The notes beneath the pieces are model-generated. The model had not been told where the DNA came from, made no database searches, and was given only the letters and a program-made list of their open reading frames with translations. 64,000 nt of DNA from Lewinellaceae bacterium (GTDB lineage Bacteria; Bacteroidota; Bacteroidia; Chitinophagales; Saprospiraceae). Within the stretch, counting starts at the first letter, position 1, and each line of letters starts with the position of its first letter. A program made the position numbers and the translations under genes. Shown piece by piece: positions 42,601-50,187 of this stretch. The stretch is from positions 372,001-436,000 of the forward strand of contig JACJXW010000008.1 in NCBI GenBank assembly GCA_020636405.1. The letters are read 5' to 3'.

Positions 42601-43306
42601 CCGTCACCCAGCCGCGGGCGTTGTATTTCAGCTTCACCTTATCCAGCGGGCTATAGGGGTCGAGAGAATCATAGTATTTCGCCGTCACCTGATCATCCAC
42701 ATTAAAATCGCGCCCAAAGCGGAAGCCATCGGGCACGGCGCCCACCCGCATCATATAAGCGATCTCCCGGCCAAAGCGGTCATACAAGCGGGTAGTCCGC
42801 ATATCAAAAATTTCCGGGCCTGTGTGGCTGCGGCCCTCAAACCGAAGCCAGTCCGCCAGGTTGTAGGTATACTTGTAAGTATCTTCACCCAGAGGGTGTT
42901 TTTCCACCAATTGCTCCATCCGCCCATACTGGTCGTAGTTAAATTCCGACTTCACGAAATTGAAATCAGTACCATCCAGGACTTTGACGTCGGACCACTT
43001 CATTTTGCCGAAGTTGGCCTGTTCAGCAGTTGATTCACCGTAGATATACTCCAATATCCTGTCCCCAGGCGAGCCGTGAGAGGCGCTGGGGTTTATTCCC
43101 GTTCGAAGCCGCACCAGCTGCTCCCTGCCATAAGCATCATACGAATAGTCGAGCCGGTTGCCATTGGCGTCCAGGGAGTACTTCAGCAAGTCCCTGTCGT
43201 CGTAGTACCGGAACACCTGCAAGCCCTTTCCCGGTATCTTTTTGGATTCCATCCGGTTGCGGACATCGTAAGTATATTCATAAGAGCTACCCGCAGGAGG
43301 GGACAC
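39641..43306 (-). CDS. RHS repeat protein, 5'-truncated, with tip 1
   Basis: The longest RHS piece (1221 residues from a GTG). The frame is open to 43423, where an in-frame TAG sits, and the extra codons also encode RHS repeats (LADILGRQHKFIDALGGETE), so the true 5' end is missing. Contents: YD repeats (about 1-240); a non-repeat insert (about 245-610) with acidic linker and Cys pairs; an RHS core (about 640-970) ending GRWTAVDPLAESYHSYSPFN and NPIRLIDPNG; then a ~240-residue tip with a Gly/Ser-rich beta region (FAGGPVDISIGDSQFGVSGG). No signal peptide or delivery domain is present. It is the best-preserved core and the reference for the broken copies. It may be the most recently displaced main gene end. 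Confidence 0.85.
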   Translation of the reverse strand: MSPPAGSSYEYTYDVRNRMESKKIPGKGLQVFRYYDDRDLLKYSLDANGNRLDYSYDAYGREQLVRLRTGINPSASHGSPGDRILEYIYGESTAEQANFGKMKWSDVKVLDGTDFNFVKSEFNYDQYGRMEQLVEKHPLGEDTYKYTYNLADWLRFEGRSHTGPEIFDMRTTRLYDRFGREIAYMMRVGAVPDGFRFGRDFNVDDQVTAKYYDSLDPYSPLDKVKLKYNARGWVTDMNDIFYDELLFDDCGTAFDASADTIQIEKKVKCKDLVEVLCTEGESVTIGGLDPCAPGECVIEVTDYSVELSLYNASVFSVLSNSNESVALPNFTYDASELGLFEQDLRAWLANNGYIFEDITITPLGHERYRLLVSGTNYPLGMVVLAYSNATKFLTVKFIKSDTRIIPCPPVKESPKPTGGEEEEQIAEDDIQLKISTRSLEGLAFPTALYEVEFPSGSKYWAFREELAGIPGVYRRNERIHVDNAQQGFLAVSPEGEKEEVSFQMLLSDGLSYSGETKLEPTGPPSEECTPAPPVCTEVDRQEQEESVALIHSEMCNTDLCSMPFPLTIYLVQLCDGSTMYILGEGLLNLLDGPYTILDELVLNSPDEEIGVVVTTRRPLFAMKFREYERNGNIKELRWKITNRAPKYYRYSYGPLNRVTSAAYGYLQATPAVPQSPTAFRFGPPVSAVPSEEYSVPGIGYDAVGNITSIIRNGMVPVGGCFEPKVIDGLQLIYDASSNRLNKVQDSAPVAGRPYGFKPGGDDEAEYDYDANGNLKFDPHKGLTMRYNFLNLPSEIGQMRLVYDATGRKWFKYGEFGTTSYASGIEYLDGKLEAIYAPDGRMVAEYTGGQITRYRAEYFHQDHLGNTRLVFSDFNQNGIVDLEEDDPATPLNELEITQESHYYPFGMNHLGPWYETVAPENKHLYNGKELNGDYEINLMDYGARWYDGAIGRWTAVDPLAESYHSYSPFNYTLNNPIRLIDPNGAYVQGADAWNHLNEQIKQEEKEKGKKQPPPVIILFAEARLSLGIIEGLGQFDQSGIAFDDYGVTSYSISGTSFVDNTETLYEGSPNPQFFIGGDLDLFDAGVLVDWKSSSFKEAISKTAVATFAGGPVDISIGDSQFGVSGGFSVGLSLSKFNFDKVKSVSLTRGEAVRTILKTPNWSVKNIHPIMDGDNIIGYSGKLKSGNRDTGINIRSGIRITNSGLRESDNQWQSEGYFRLLNR

Positions 43307-43426
43307 TCGTTCCAGGTTGCTACGGTTATCGTAGGCATACTCCGTTTCACCCCCCAGCGCATCGATGAACTTATGCTGGCGCCCCAGGATGTCGGCCAGT
43401 TTGGAATGAAGCGGCGGGAGCTTCTA

Positions 43427-43724
43427 TTTAACATAATAGTTTGTCACCTATCGGGCTGCAAGCCTTTATTCACAGGGGTTTTGCTTTTCCTATAACTAAT
43501 CTTATGTTAGCTACCCTTACAGTTATGCATTAACTCAACACTTTGAGAAAGGGTAGGAGGGACTATCCTCTTCCCAAACCATTGCTTCCCGCCGCCACAC
43601 CCGGAGGAAAAGCGGCTAACCATTACACCATACGGTGAGGATTCAGTACAAAGAGCGAACACTATATCGATAAAAAACCGTACTTTTCAATTCAACTGAA
43701 CCAAAAAAGAACTACACCTGGAAT
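43427..43724. other. Intergenic region at the array's right edge
   Basis: About 300 bp separating the leftward RHS array from the rightward NUDIX pair. No gene, terminator or clear repeat is seen. It should contain the promoter for the NUDIX gene; nothing can be assigned firmly. Confidence 0.5.
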
Positions 43725-44483
43725 ATGGACCAACTCATGGCCATCCTCGAAAGGTGGGCTGACAAAACGGAACAGAAGCTCCGCATTGGCGGCCTGGTTA
43801 CCCGCAGCGTAGCGCATTTCCAGGGCGTGCCCCACGGAGCAGTGCAGGTAGCGGTGATCGCCTGCAAAGAAAAGGCGGGCAAAATACTTCCCAACATCTG
43901 CCTGCACCGGCGCTCGAAATTCAAAAAAACAGACCCGGACAAGTGGGACATCATGGGCGGCCACCTGGAAGCAGATGAACGGATCCTGCCGGACAAAGCC
44001 AGGCCCGGAGCGCCCTCCAGTTGGGAAAATCAGGAATTGATCAGCCGCCTGTTCTGGGAAACGGCCGTCCGGGAAGCCAATGAAGAAGTACAATTAAAGC
44101 AGGCGGCCTTCACCTTTACCGAACAGGACCTCCGGTGCATTGGAGGCATAGGCGGTTTCGAAACCGGTTTCGATGAGTTTGGAAGCACCAACCGGGAGAT
44201 CTCCACCTGTTACCTGGCGTTTATCCCGGGAGAGCTGCTCACGCTCAGGGAAGGAGTACACCTGGGCGATTACCTGGAAGTAAAAGACACCGTTATGGCC
44301 GATGGAAAAGAAATGGAGGAAACCGCCAGCGAGTTGAAATTGGTTACCTTTGATGAATTACTGCACGATTATGAGGAGGATCCCGGAGAATTTGCCGACG
44401 GGATCTCGAGGGTGTTGCAAAGGTTATCGCGGGAACCAGTGCTAAAGGACGAGCTGTCCCGCCTGCTACAATCCAGAATGTAA
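43725..44483 (+). CDS. NUDIX hydrolase with a long loop in the NUDIX box
   Basis: 252 residues. NUDIX enzymes cleave nucleoside diphosphates linked to another group. GGHLEADE (78-85) gives the first half of the NUDIX box and AVREANEEV (114-122) the catalytic half. About 24 extra residues lie between them, compared with the compact 23-residue box of the family. The N-terminal strand set HGAVQVAVIACKE and ICLHRRS is typical. The C-terminus is an acidic helical extension (about 190-252). The substrate is unknown. A membrane-protein gene starts 20 bp downstream on the same strand. Confidence 0.85.
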   Translation: MDQLMAILERWADKTEQKLRIGGLVTRSVAHFQGVPHGAVQVAVIACKEKAGKILPNICLHRRSKFKKTDPDKWDIMGGHLEADERILPDKARPGAPSSWENQELISRLFWETAVREANEEVQLKQAAFTFTEQDLRCIGGIGGFETGFDEFGSTNREISTCYLAFIPGELLTLREGVHLGDYLEVKDTVMADGKEMEETASELKLVTFDELLHDYEEDPGEFADGISRVLQRLSREPVLKDELSRLLQSRM

Positions 44484-44503
44484 CCCATAGCAAACAAATC
44501 CAT

Positions 44504-45475
44504 ATGGAGCTACTCAGAGACCTCATCCGCGACCTAGTGGGAATCATTTTCCCAGGCAGCCTGATCGTCATTTTCACCATCTGGCTGCTATGGGGGGTAT
44601 TCCTGCCCTTCAATGTTACCGTTGACAGCAGCCCGGTATCCCTGATCACTTCCGCCAATAATTTCGCCGTACTATTCGCCCTTCTGGTTTTCAGTTATGT
44701 TGCCGGGCAGTTGCTGCGCATCCGGCAGCTCAACTACATCGAGAAAAAAGCCACCGATAGATTGCGGAAGGATGCGCAAAAAAGGAAGGCGCTATTGGGC
44801 CTCGCAGATATAGTAAACCGGGAAGCCCAGGAAAAGCCGGAAATTCCGGAAACCGTATTTGAAGCAGTAAAAAAGGCGGTTGATGAAGAATCCTCTGAAA
44901 AAGGGACGTCCCTGGGCCGGCGACAGCTCGAACAGATATACTACGGCATAAGAGATTGGGAAGTATTTCCCTACCCATACACCATGAAGGTCCGCAGCCG
45001 GCTGTGGCACCCTCCCGCCTATTTTCAGTTCTTCAGAAAGTATGATGAACAGCAACAGGAACAGGGCACCACTTTTTTCAACTACTGCAAGTCGGCCGTC
45101 TATGAATACAGCCCCTCTTTCAAAGAAGAGCTCATTCGCCAGGAAGCCCTGGTAAGGATGCTTTCCGGGATCTTCTATGCCTTAAAATATGGATTATGGG
45201 TAACGGCCCTGGCCGGAATAGTGCATTTGACATTCCTATGGATAAGCAGAGAGGAATTAACCATAGACATCGCTGAGATCGGAAAGGCGCCTCTCCACCC
45301 ATCTGCTGGAATTGTAATCCTATCAGTTCTCGCATTTTTAGCTTTTCGGTGGGCCAGGGAAGATATTCTGAACCGCATCCGGCGCTCACGCCAGAAGGAA
45401 GTCAACCTGGTATTCGATGCCTTTTATATTTGTTGTAACCGGTATGAGGAATTGAAGAAATTGCATGAGAAGTGA
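44504..45475 (+). CDS. Four-helix membrane protein coupled to the NUDIX gene
   Basis: 323 residues. Two N-terminal transmembrane segments (about 13-33 and 48-68), a charged cytoplasmic middle (about 70-205, including 'RLRKDAQKRKALLGLADIVN'), then two more segments (about 223-245 and 263-282) and a basic tail. No named domain. The 20-bp gap to the NUDIX gene suggests an operon. The plan is compatible with membrane effectors of nucleotide-signal defence modules, but also with an ordinary membrane protein. Confidence 0.65.
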   Translation: MELLRDLIRDLVGIIFPGSLIVIFTIWLLWGVFLPFNVTVDSSPVSLITSANNFAVLFALLVFSYVAGQLLRIRQLNYIEKKATDRLRKDAQKRKALLGLADIVNREAQEKPEIPETVFEAVKKAVDEESSEKGTSLGRRQLEQIYYGIRDWEVFPYPYTMKVRSRLWHPPAYFQFFRKYDEQQQEQGTTFFNYCKSAVYEYSPSFKEELIRQEALVRMLSGIFYALKYGLWVTALAGIVHLTFLWISREELTIDIAEIGKAPLHPSAGIVILSVLAFLAFRWAREDILNRIRRSRQKEVNLVFDAFYICCNRYEELKKLHEK

Positions 45476-45477
45476 GC

Positions 45478-46887
45478 CTAATCCAGCAACTCCAGCACCT
45501 TGCCCCACAGCAATTCATACCGCACCAGTTCGATATCTGAAATAGAGCGCTCCGCCTGCAGCTTGGCCAGGTGGGGGGCGCTAAGCTTCTCGACTTTCTC
45601 CCGGTTGAAGTTGCCTTTGGACAGGCAGGAGAGGAGGGCGACAAAGGCGGCGGTCCTAAGATCTCCACTTAGGTATCGCCTTTTGTAACGGTTGAGCCCA
45701 TCCATTCGGTCGATGACGAACCCTCTTTTTCCCTCCTTCAAGTAATTGATCAGCTGTGCAATGAGGATCGCACAGTTACTGCCTTCTTTGTCCTTTGAAT
45801 AGATTGGGACTTCGTTCATAAATTTGCCGACCTGAACCGGGGCATCCGCCATAAAGGCATAGTATGCCCAGGCAATACGCCAGTTTTCGGCCATGGAAGC
45901 CTGCATTTTACTGAAGTGAGGGGTTACCGCATTGTACACCCCTTTGGCGTCGTCAAAGAGTCCTTGGTTTAGCTTGGAAATAAACAAGTATAACATGAGT
46001 AATGACCAGTTCAGGTGGCCCTTTGGCACTCTGGTAACGGACCTTGAAATGGCCTCATCAGCATTCTTGTACTGCGACAGCTGTAAGTAAGCGGAAATAG
46101 CTCCTATTTCAAATGTGAAAAATATTGAATATGGCTTTTTCCCAGGCAGTTGCTCCATGTGTTTCACTGCAACCTTACAGGATTCGATGACTTTCTCCCA
46201 ATCTGAGGCTGCTTGGTATCCCATGATTTTTATCTTAAAGAACAGCTGGGACAGCTTCACGTCCTTCAGAGTAATGTGCAGGTTAATCTCTGCCAGGTAC
46301 CTCTGTGCCATGGCATTTATCTCTCTCCCAGCTGTCCAACGGTTCTGGAAACAGCCTGCAACATCGGCATAGGCCAGCCTGAGCTTATCTTCAATCGTAT
46401 TTTTCTCGGATAGTAATTGGTATTTTTTCTTGAACTTTTGAAATTGAACCCTATCCGCTTCCATCGCTCCAAAATGAGAGACTAGGGCCCTGGCCGCAAA
46501 AGAAGCTACACTGTTTGATCCATGTGCTTCAGCTAACCTAAGAGCTTCTTTCATCAAATGAATCCCTGATTTTCGCATATTCCTCCCTATCAACTCCTCA
46601 GCAATGCAAAAGGTCTTATGCGCTTCATGATAACCTTTTTGGAATTCATTGGCATGCTCTATTTCTGAAGCGTAGAAGGTATCCAGCAACCGTTTCTTGA
46701 GCTTAGACTTTACCTGCCTGTAATATTGGTTGGCGAACTTCCTGTCCTTGTATAAAAAAGAAGCAGCATGGCGGTCATCCCTGAATATTCCTTTTCGGGC
46801 CCCGTGATATAACTTTGCTTCATAGGTTTTTTCCGAAAATGAAAGATTAACGGCTCTACAAAGTTCTGTGAGGCTTATTACATTCAT
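45478..46887 (-). CDS. TPR-like helical hypothetical protein
   Basis: 469 residues, nearly all helix, with TPR-like pairs such as 'LFFKIKIMGYQAASDWEKVI' and AISAYLQLSQYKNADEAISR. No signal peptide, membrane segment or catalytic motif. Proteins of this size and look are frequent in Saprospiria-type genomes without assigned role. It converges on the membrane-protein gene, with only 2 bp between stops. The start is followed directly by helical sequence; a shorter start is not obvious. Confidence 0.7.
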   Translation of the reverse strand: MNVISLTELCRAVNLSFSEKTYEAKLYHGARKGIFRDDRHAASFLYKDRKFANQYYRQVKSKLKKRLLDTFYASEIEHANEFQKGYHEAHKTFCIAEELIGRNMRKSGIHLMKEALRLAEAHGSNSVASFAARALVSHFGAMEADRVQFQKFKKKYQLLSEKNTIEDKLRLAYADVAGCFQNRWTAGREINAMAQRYLAEINLHITLKDVKLSQLFFKIKIMGYQAASDWEKVIESCKVAVKHMEQLPGKKPYSIFFTFEIGAISAYLQLSQYKNADEAISRSVTRVPKGHLNWSLLMLYLFISKLNQGLFDDAKGVYNAVTPHFSKMQASMAENWRIAWAYYAFMADAPVQVGKFMNEVPIYSKDKEGSNCAILIAQLINYLKEGKRGFVIDRMDGLNRYKRRYLSGDLRTAAFVALLSCLSKGNFNREKVEKLSAPHLAKLQAERSISDIELVRYELLWGKVLELLD

Positions 46888-47446
46888 TGATCACAATATA
46901 TTGTTATACAAGTAAATGTAAATAAATTTTGCTAATTTCAATTATTATAAAAATAAAATAGTGCCGGAAAAATCAAAAGCCAGGAGCCTACTTTAGAGGT
47001 GACAGTTTTGAATGTTAATGAAAAACTTTGAGGCAATGTGGCTCCTTGATCTATTGCTGTTTATCATCATCAATGATGATATAGATAGCATGTAACGAAA
47101 AAGGACAGCCCCAGTGCTGATTTGATCATTTTGAGGCTGCCCCTTTACATGTTGTTTAAAACTATACCATAAATATACAAACCGGATCTGAAAAAGTGTA
47201 ATTCAGATTCCAGCCTTACCATTATATTTTCTCCAGATTCAAGGGCTTTATTCAACACATTATCAGCTGCTTATCTCTTTTTTATCTTCCAAAACGCTCA
47301 AATCTGGCCTGTCAAAAACGCTGCAAACTGTTATAAAAAATTCCCTCACCACTCCTTACTTTTACCCTGCACACCCCTACCTGTCCCAAATTCACATTGT
47401 TTAAAGCTATCGCTGAACCGATTCTCTAATGCTCAAAACTCAGGCC
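46888..47446. other. A/T-rich intergenic region
   Basis: About 560 bp, AT-richer than the surroundings. It holds a weak hairpin at 47104-47150 (GGaCAGCC...GGCTGcCC flanked by AAAAA and CCTTT) that could stop transcription from both sides. No gene is seen. This is the most likely zone for the left end of the tRNA-Leu element, but no copy of the tRNA 3' end was found. Confidence 0.45.
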
Positions 47447-47599
47447 ATGAGCAAAGTGAACCCAAGTGCCCTCATTGCCGCACTCAAAGACATGATAGCT
47501 AAAGCAAAGAAATCGAAGGACCCCGCCGTAAAGCGGGAAGCGTTGAAAACCAGGGAAGTGGTCCGGAGGCTGAAGGAAAAAGTAGAGAAGGAAAAATAA
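47447..47599 (+). CDS. Small basic helical protein
   Basis: 50 residues, MSKVNPSALIAALKDMIAKA followed by a Lys/Arg/Glu-rich helix to the stop. It is reminiscent of small nucleic-acid-binding or structural peptides. It is too short for family recognition. It converges on the HTH gene, with 26 bp between stops. Confidence 0.45.
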   Translation: MSKVNPSALIAALKDMIAKAKKSKDPAVKREALKTREVVRRLKEKVEKEK

Positions 47600-47625
47600 A
47601 GCAGCCAGAAGCGGATAGAATGCGG

Positions 47626-48048
47626 TTATTCAATAGCCCCTTGTTTCTTCAACAAGGCATTGATGGTATTGGCCTGCTGTTCGATGATCGCCATGGCCCG
47701 TTTAAGCTCCTTCTGCGTATCCTCTTTTTCCGTATGGGCCCTTTTCAGCAGTTTCTCCAGCTCCGCCACCTCACCAGCCAGTTTCTCCAGTTCCGCATCC
47801 CTGGCCACCAGCTCCGATTGCATACGCCGGGGGCTGAGCGGCGCATGCTCCCCCTCCCTGACCAACTCCGGATACGCATCCAGCAACCGGGCCAGCAGCG
47901 CCTCATCGGCGGACGACCGGCCGTGGCGGATATCGATGACCTTCTGTTTGGGAACGCCCATAGACCGCGCCATAGCCACGAAGCTGACCCCCTTGCTCTT
48001 GAGGGCTTCCAGCCCGTCAATGAACCTGTTGTTTACCTCCTGTTTCAA
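47626..48048 (-). CDS. Helix-turn-helix regulator with C-terminal coiled coil
   Basis: 140 residues. The N-terminal ~60 residues form a Cro/XRE-like fold (FIDGLEALKSKGVSFVAMAR, then SMGVPKQKVIDIRHGRSSAD). A long coiled coil follows (about 80-135). It is probably the element's repressor. Divergent palindromes just upstream (48114-48154) are candidate operators, so self-regulation and control of the rightward genes are likely by inference. Confidence 0.75.
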   Translation of the reverse strand: MKQEVNNRFIDGLEALKSKGVSFVAMARSMGVPKQKVIDIRHGRSSADEALLARLLDAYPELVREGEHAPLSPRRMQSELVARDAELEKLAGEVAELEKLLKRAHTEKEDTQKELKRAMAIIEQQANTINALLKKQGAIE

Positions 48049-48113
48049 TCTTGCCAGGTTTGGTGAGTGTTAAAAAAACGTTAAAACAACCGACAATTCA
48101 TCAACCTGTGAAA

Positions 48114-48154
48114 TTTTACATTTATTTTGATGTAAAATTACATTTTAAAATGTA
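48114..48154. promoter_or_regulatory. Operator-like palindromes between divergent genes
   Basis: TTTTACAT (48114-48121) faces ATGTAAAA (48130-48137). The next 16 bases, TACATTTTAAAATGTA (48139-48154), are a perfect palindrome of the same half-site. This is the only strongly AT-rich stretch in the element and lies 66 bp from the HTH start. Confidence 0.6.
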
Positions 48155-48237
48155 GAATCTAATTAGATCCTACTCAAATATAGGAACAGGAGGGGCAAAA
48201 ACCAAATCCTATAACTCTTTATGTAAAACCACCTGAA

Positions 48238-48645
48238 ATGGGAGTAACAGCCATACCGTACCCCATTGCCCGGGCCACCCTGTGCAACCGGGCAAAGCGG
48301 GACAAGCCCCTTCCCTTTGAGTCGCTGCGCGAGCTCGTTGCCGACTTCATCCTCTACGGCGTCCAGGGTCAGCCCTGGGACGGCCCCCAACAGGCCTTCG
48401 CCGGAGCCAACAACTTCCGCGCCATCCGCTCCGTGGCCTTCATCGAGCGCAACAAAGGCAAAGCCTTCGGCCTCATCAGCTGGGAACTCCAGGAACAGGA
48501 AGACGGCGACGCGGAAGACAGTTTCACCCTTCTGTACCACTCCACCTCCGGCATCGAAATAGGCCGCCTGAAAGTCACCAGCTTCGAACGGAAAATCGGA
48601 GCCCACGCTACCGGAGACGAATACGGGCGCGGAGCTCCGCCGTAA
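48238..48645 (+). CDS. Hypothetical protein, first rightward gene of the element
   Basis: 135 residues, mixed alpha/beta, no signal or membrane segment. GC-rich codons like the following genes. It begins downstream of the putative operator, so it is probably under the HTH regulator. No family recognised. Confidence 0.6.
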   Translation: MGVTAIPYPIARATLCNRAKRDKPLPFESLRELVADFILYGVQGQPWDGPQQAFAGANNFRAIRSVAFIERNKGKAFGLISWELQEQEDGDAEDSFTLLYHSTSGIEIGRLKVTSFERKIGAHATGDEYGRGAPP

Positions 48646-49113
48646 ACCAGAGCCCCAGGCCAGCAGAAAAGGCGAAGCCCGCCCTGCATACATTAACCGG
48701 CACCTCCTGTTTTCCCAGGCTGTGGCGCCCAAATGCGGGCGCTGCAGCCGACAGGAGGGAGGGAGGCAATTCGCTATACACAATTCGGTGTCCGCGCATT
48801 CCAGCCTTTCCCTGGTAGCCCTATTAATAAAGCGCCCTGTTTCTTCCGAGCCTGAAAACACAAGTAGGGAGTGTTGCTCCCGGGCAAGAAGTGTTCTTCA
48901 AGCGGAGTTTAGAGGATCAGCGATTCAGTGGGAAGCCCGGGAGCATTTGAAGCACATTTTCACGCCTGTCTATTCTCTTGCCAGTGCGACAACAGCGAAC
49001 CCGCCGGCCCGCCAATTGGCCGTCCCATTCGCGTCGCCTGTACAGCCCCGGCCCAAGGATAATGGTTACGGGCCGGGGCTTTTTTCCATACCCTCACCAA
49101 AATACGACGGCAC
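48646..49113. other. Untranslated leader ending in a terminator
   Basis: About 470 bp with no convincing gene. It ends in a strong intrinsic terminator (49043-49086) 28 bp before the replication gene. A leader or small RNA controlling the replication gene is possible. Confidence 0.4.
49043..49086 (+). terminator. Intrinsic terminator upstream of the replication gene
   Basis: AGCCCCGGCCC pairs with GGGCCGGGGCT across a loop of about 16 nt, followed by six T. It is oriented rightward, so it would stop transcription coming from 48238-48645 before it reaches the replication gene. Confidence 0.8.
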
Positions 49114-50187
49114 ATGATCAACCTCAGCGACACCCTGGCCCTGGAAAAGATGCCCATCGTCGGCGCCCGCGCCATCGGCGTATTGGTGGCCATCGCCAAA
49201 TTCATGAACGAGCACAACCAGTCCTGGCCCTCCCGCAAAACCCTGCGCGCCCTCACCGGGCTAGGCAGAGACGCCCTCGACAAAGACATCGCCCTGCTCG
49301 AGAAGCACCAGCTCGCCCACAAAACCCAGCGCCGCACCAGTGACGGCCGGCGGCTGTCCAGCAACCAATACACCATCCCCCCCAGCCTCGCCCGGAAATA
49401 CACCCCGCCAGCCCCGGGGAACACCCCAGGCAAAGGCTGCGCTAATCCACAGGGCCAGGATACTGGTTTTCAGGGCACTGAGTTTCAGGGCACTGGTTCT
49501 CAGGATACGGAATTTCAGGATACTGGTTTTCAGCACCCTGAAAACCCGCCAGGAAGTATTGAATACCCTTCTGAAGAATTGAATAAAAAAGAAGAATTGA
49601 ATAAACAGGAAGAATTGAGAGCGCTCTACGCGCGCGCACGCGAGGAGGTGGAAAAATTGAAACAGGAAAATGAAGAGTTACGCCGACGGCTGAGCGCAGC
49701 CGAAGCCGGCGGCGTAACCGAGCCCGCCCCACCCCCCGGTTGCGGCGCCCCCCCTCCCGGCGGGCGACAAGGGGAAACCGAAGCCGAACCCCAGTTTGAC
49801 ACCCCAACCCGCACCCACACCCAGGCCGCCGAAGCCTTCTGGGCCTGGGCCCTCGACAACGGCTACCTGCCCGGCATCATCGCCAACGCCCGCTACCCCG
49901 GCAGCCAGGAGCAAGCCCGCGACTGCTGTTACAGCTACTTCCGCAACCACCAGAAGAACGGCCGTTGGATCTACATCTGGAACGCCCGCAGCAGCAAGAA
50001 CCTCGCCGGCTTCGAGAGCTGGCTGGTAAAGGACCCATTGTTTTACCCCCAAAAGTACCGCGATGAAAAAGCAAACGCCCCCGGCCAAAGCGGAATCTGG
50101 GACCCCGCCATTGCCACCGAAGCCTTCCTGGAGCTCTGCGCCGAAGAAGGTATCGGCCTTAGCGGATACAGCGGAGTGCAGCATTAA
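49114..50187 (+). CDS. Winged-helix replication-initiator-like protein
   Basis: 357 residues. The N-terminus is a winged helix of the phage O / HTH_36 kind (IGVLVAIAKFMNEHNQSWPS, then RKTLRALTGLGRDALDKDIA and LLEKHQLAHKTQRR). A linker with five copies of a pentapeptide follows (QDTGF/QGTEF type, residues about 115-139), then a coiled coil (about 160-195), a Pro-rich hinge and a C-terminal domain with 'FWAWALDNGYLPGIIANARY' and YFRNHQKNGRWIYIW. The tandem repeats in the linker are exact 15-bp DNA repeats, reminiscent of origins located inside initiator genes. The next gene overlaps its end by 125 bp. Confidence 0.7.
   Translation: MINLSDTLALEKMPIVGARAIGVLVAIAKFMNEHNQSWPSRKTLRALTGLGRDALDKDIALLEKHQLAHKTQRRTSDGRRLSSNQYTIPPSLARKYTPPAPGNTPGKGCANPQGQDTGFQGTEFQGTGSQDTEFQDTGFQHPENPPGSIEYPSEELNKKEELNKQEELRALYARAREEVEKLKQENEELRRRLSAAEAGGVTEPAPPPGCGAPPPGGRQGETEAEPQFDTPTRTHTQAAEAFWAWALDNGYLPGIIANARYPGSQEQARDCCYSYFRNHQKNGRWIYIWNARSSKNLAGFESWLVKDPLFYPQKYRDEKANAPGQSGIWDPAIATEAFLELCAEEGIGLSGYSGVQH
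49456..49545 (+). repeat. 15-bp tandem repeats inside the replication gene (iteron-like)
   Basis: Units CAGGATACTGGTTTT, CAGGGCACTGAGTTT, CAGGGCACTGGTTCT, CAGGATACGGAATTT, CAGGATACTGGTTTT, then a diverged sixth. In phage lambda the origin iterons lie within gene O; the analogy is inference. Confidence 0.75.

Noticed and set aside
46888..47446. Left attachment site of the tRNA-Leu element
   Set aside because: I looked for a copy of the tRNA 3' end (GTTCGAGTCCTGTCCTGGGC) here and further left and saw none; the boundary remains open.
48722..49117. 131-residue plus-strand frame upstream of the replication gene
   Set aside because: It runs through a strong intrinsic terminator and overlaps the next start; no domain or plausible start context.
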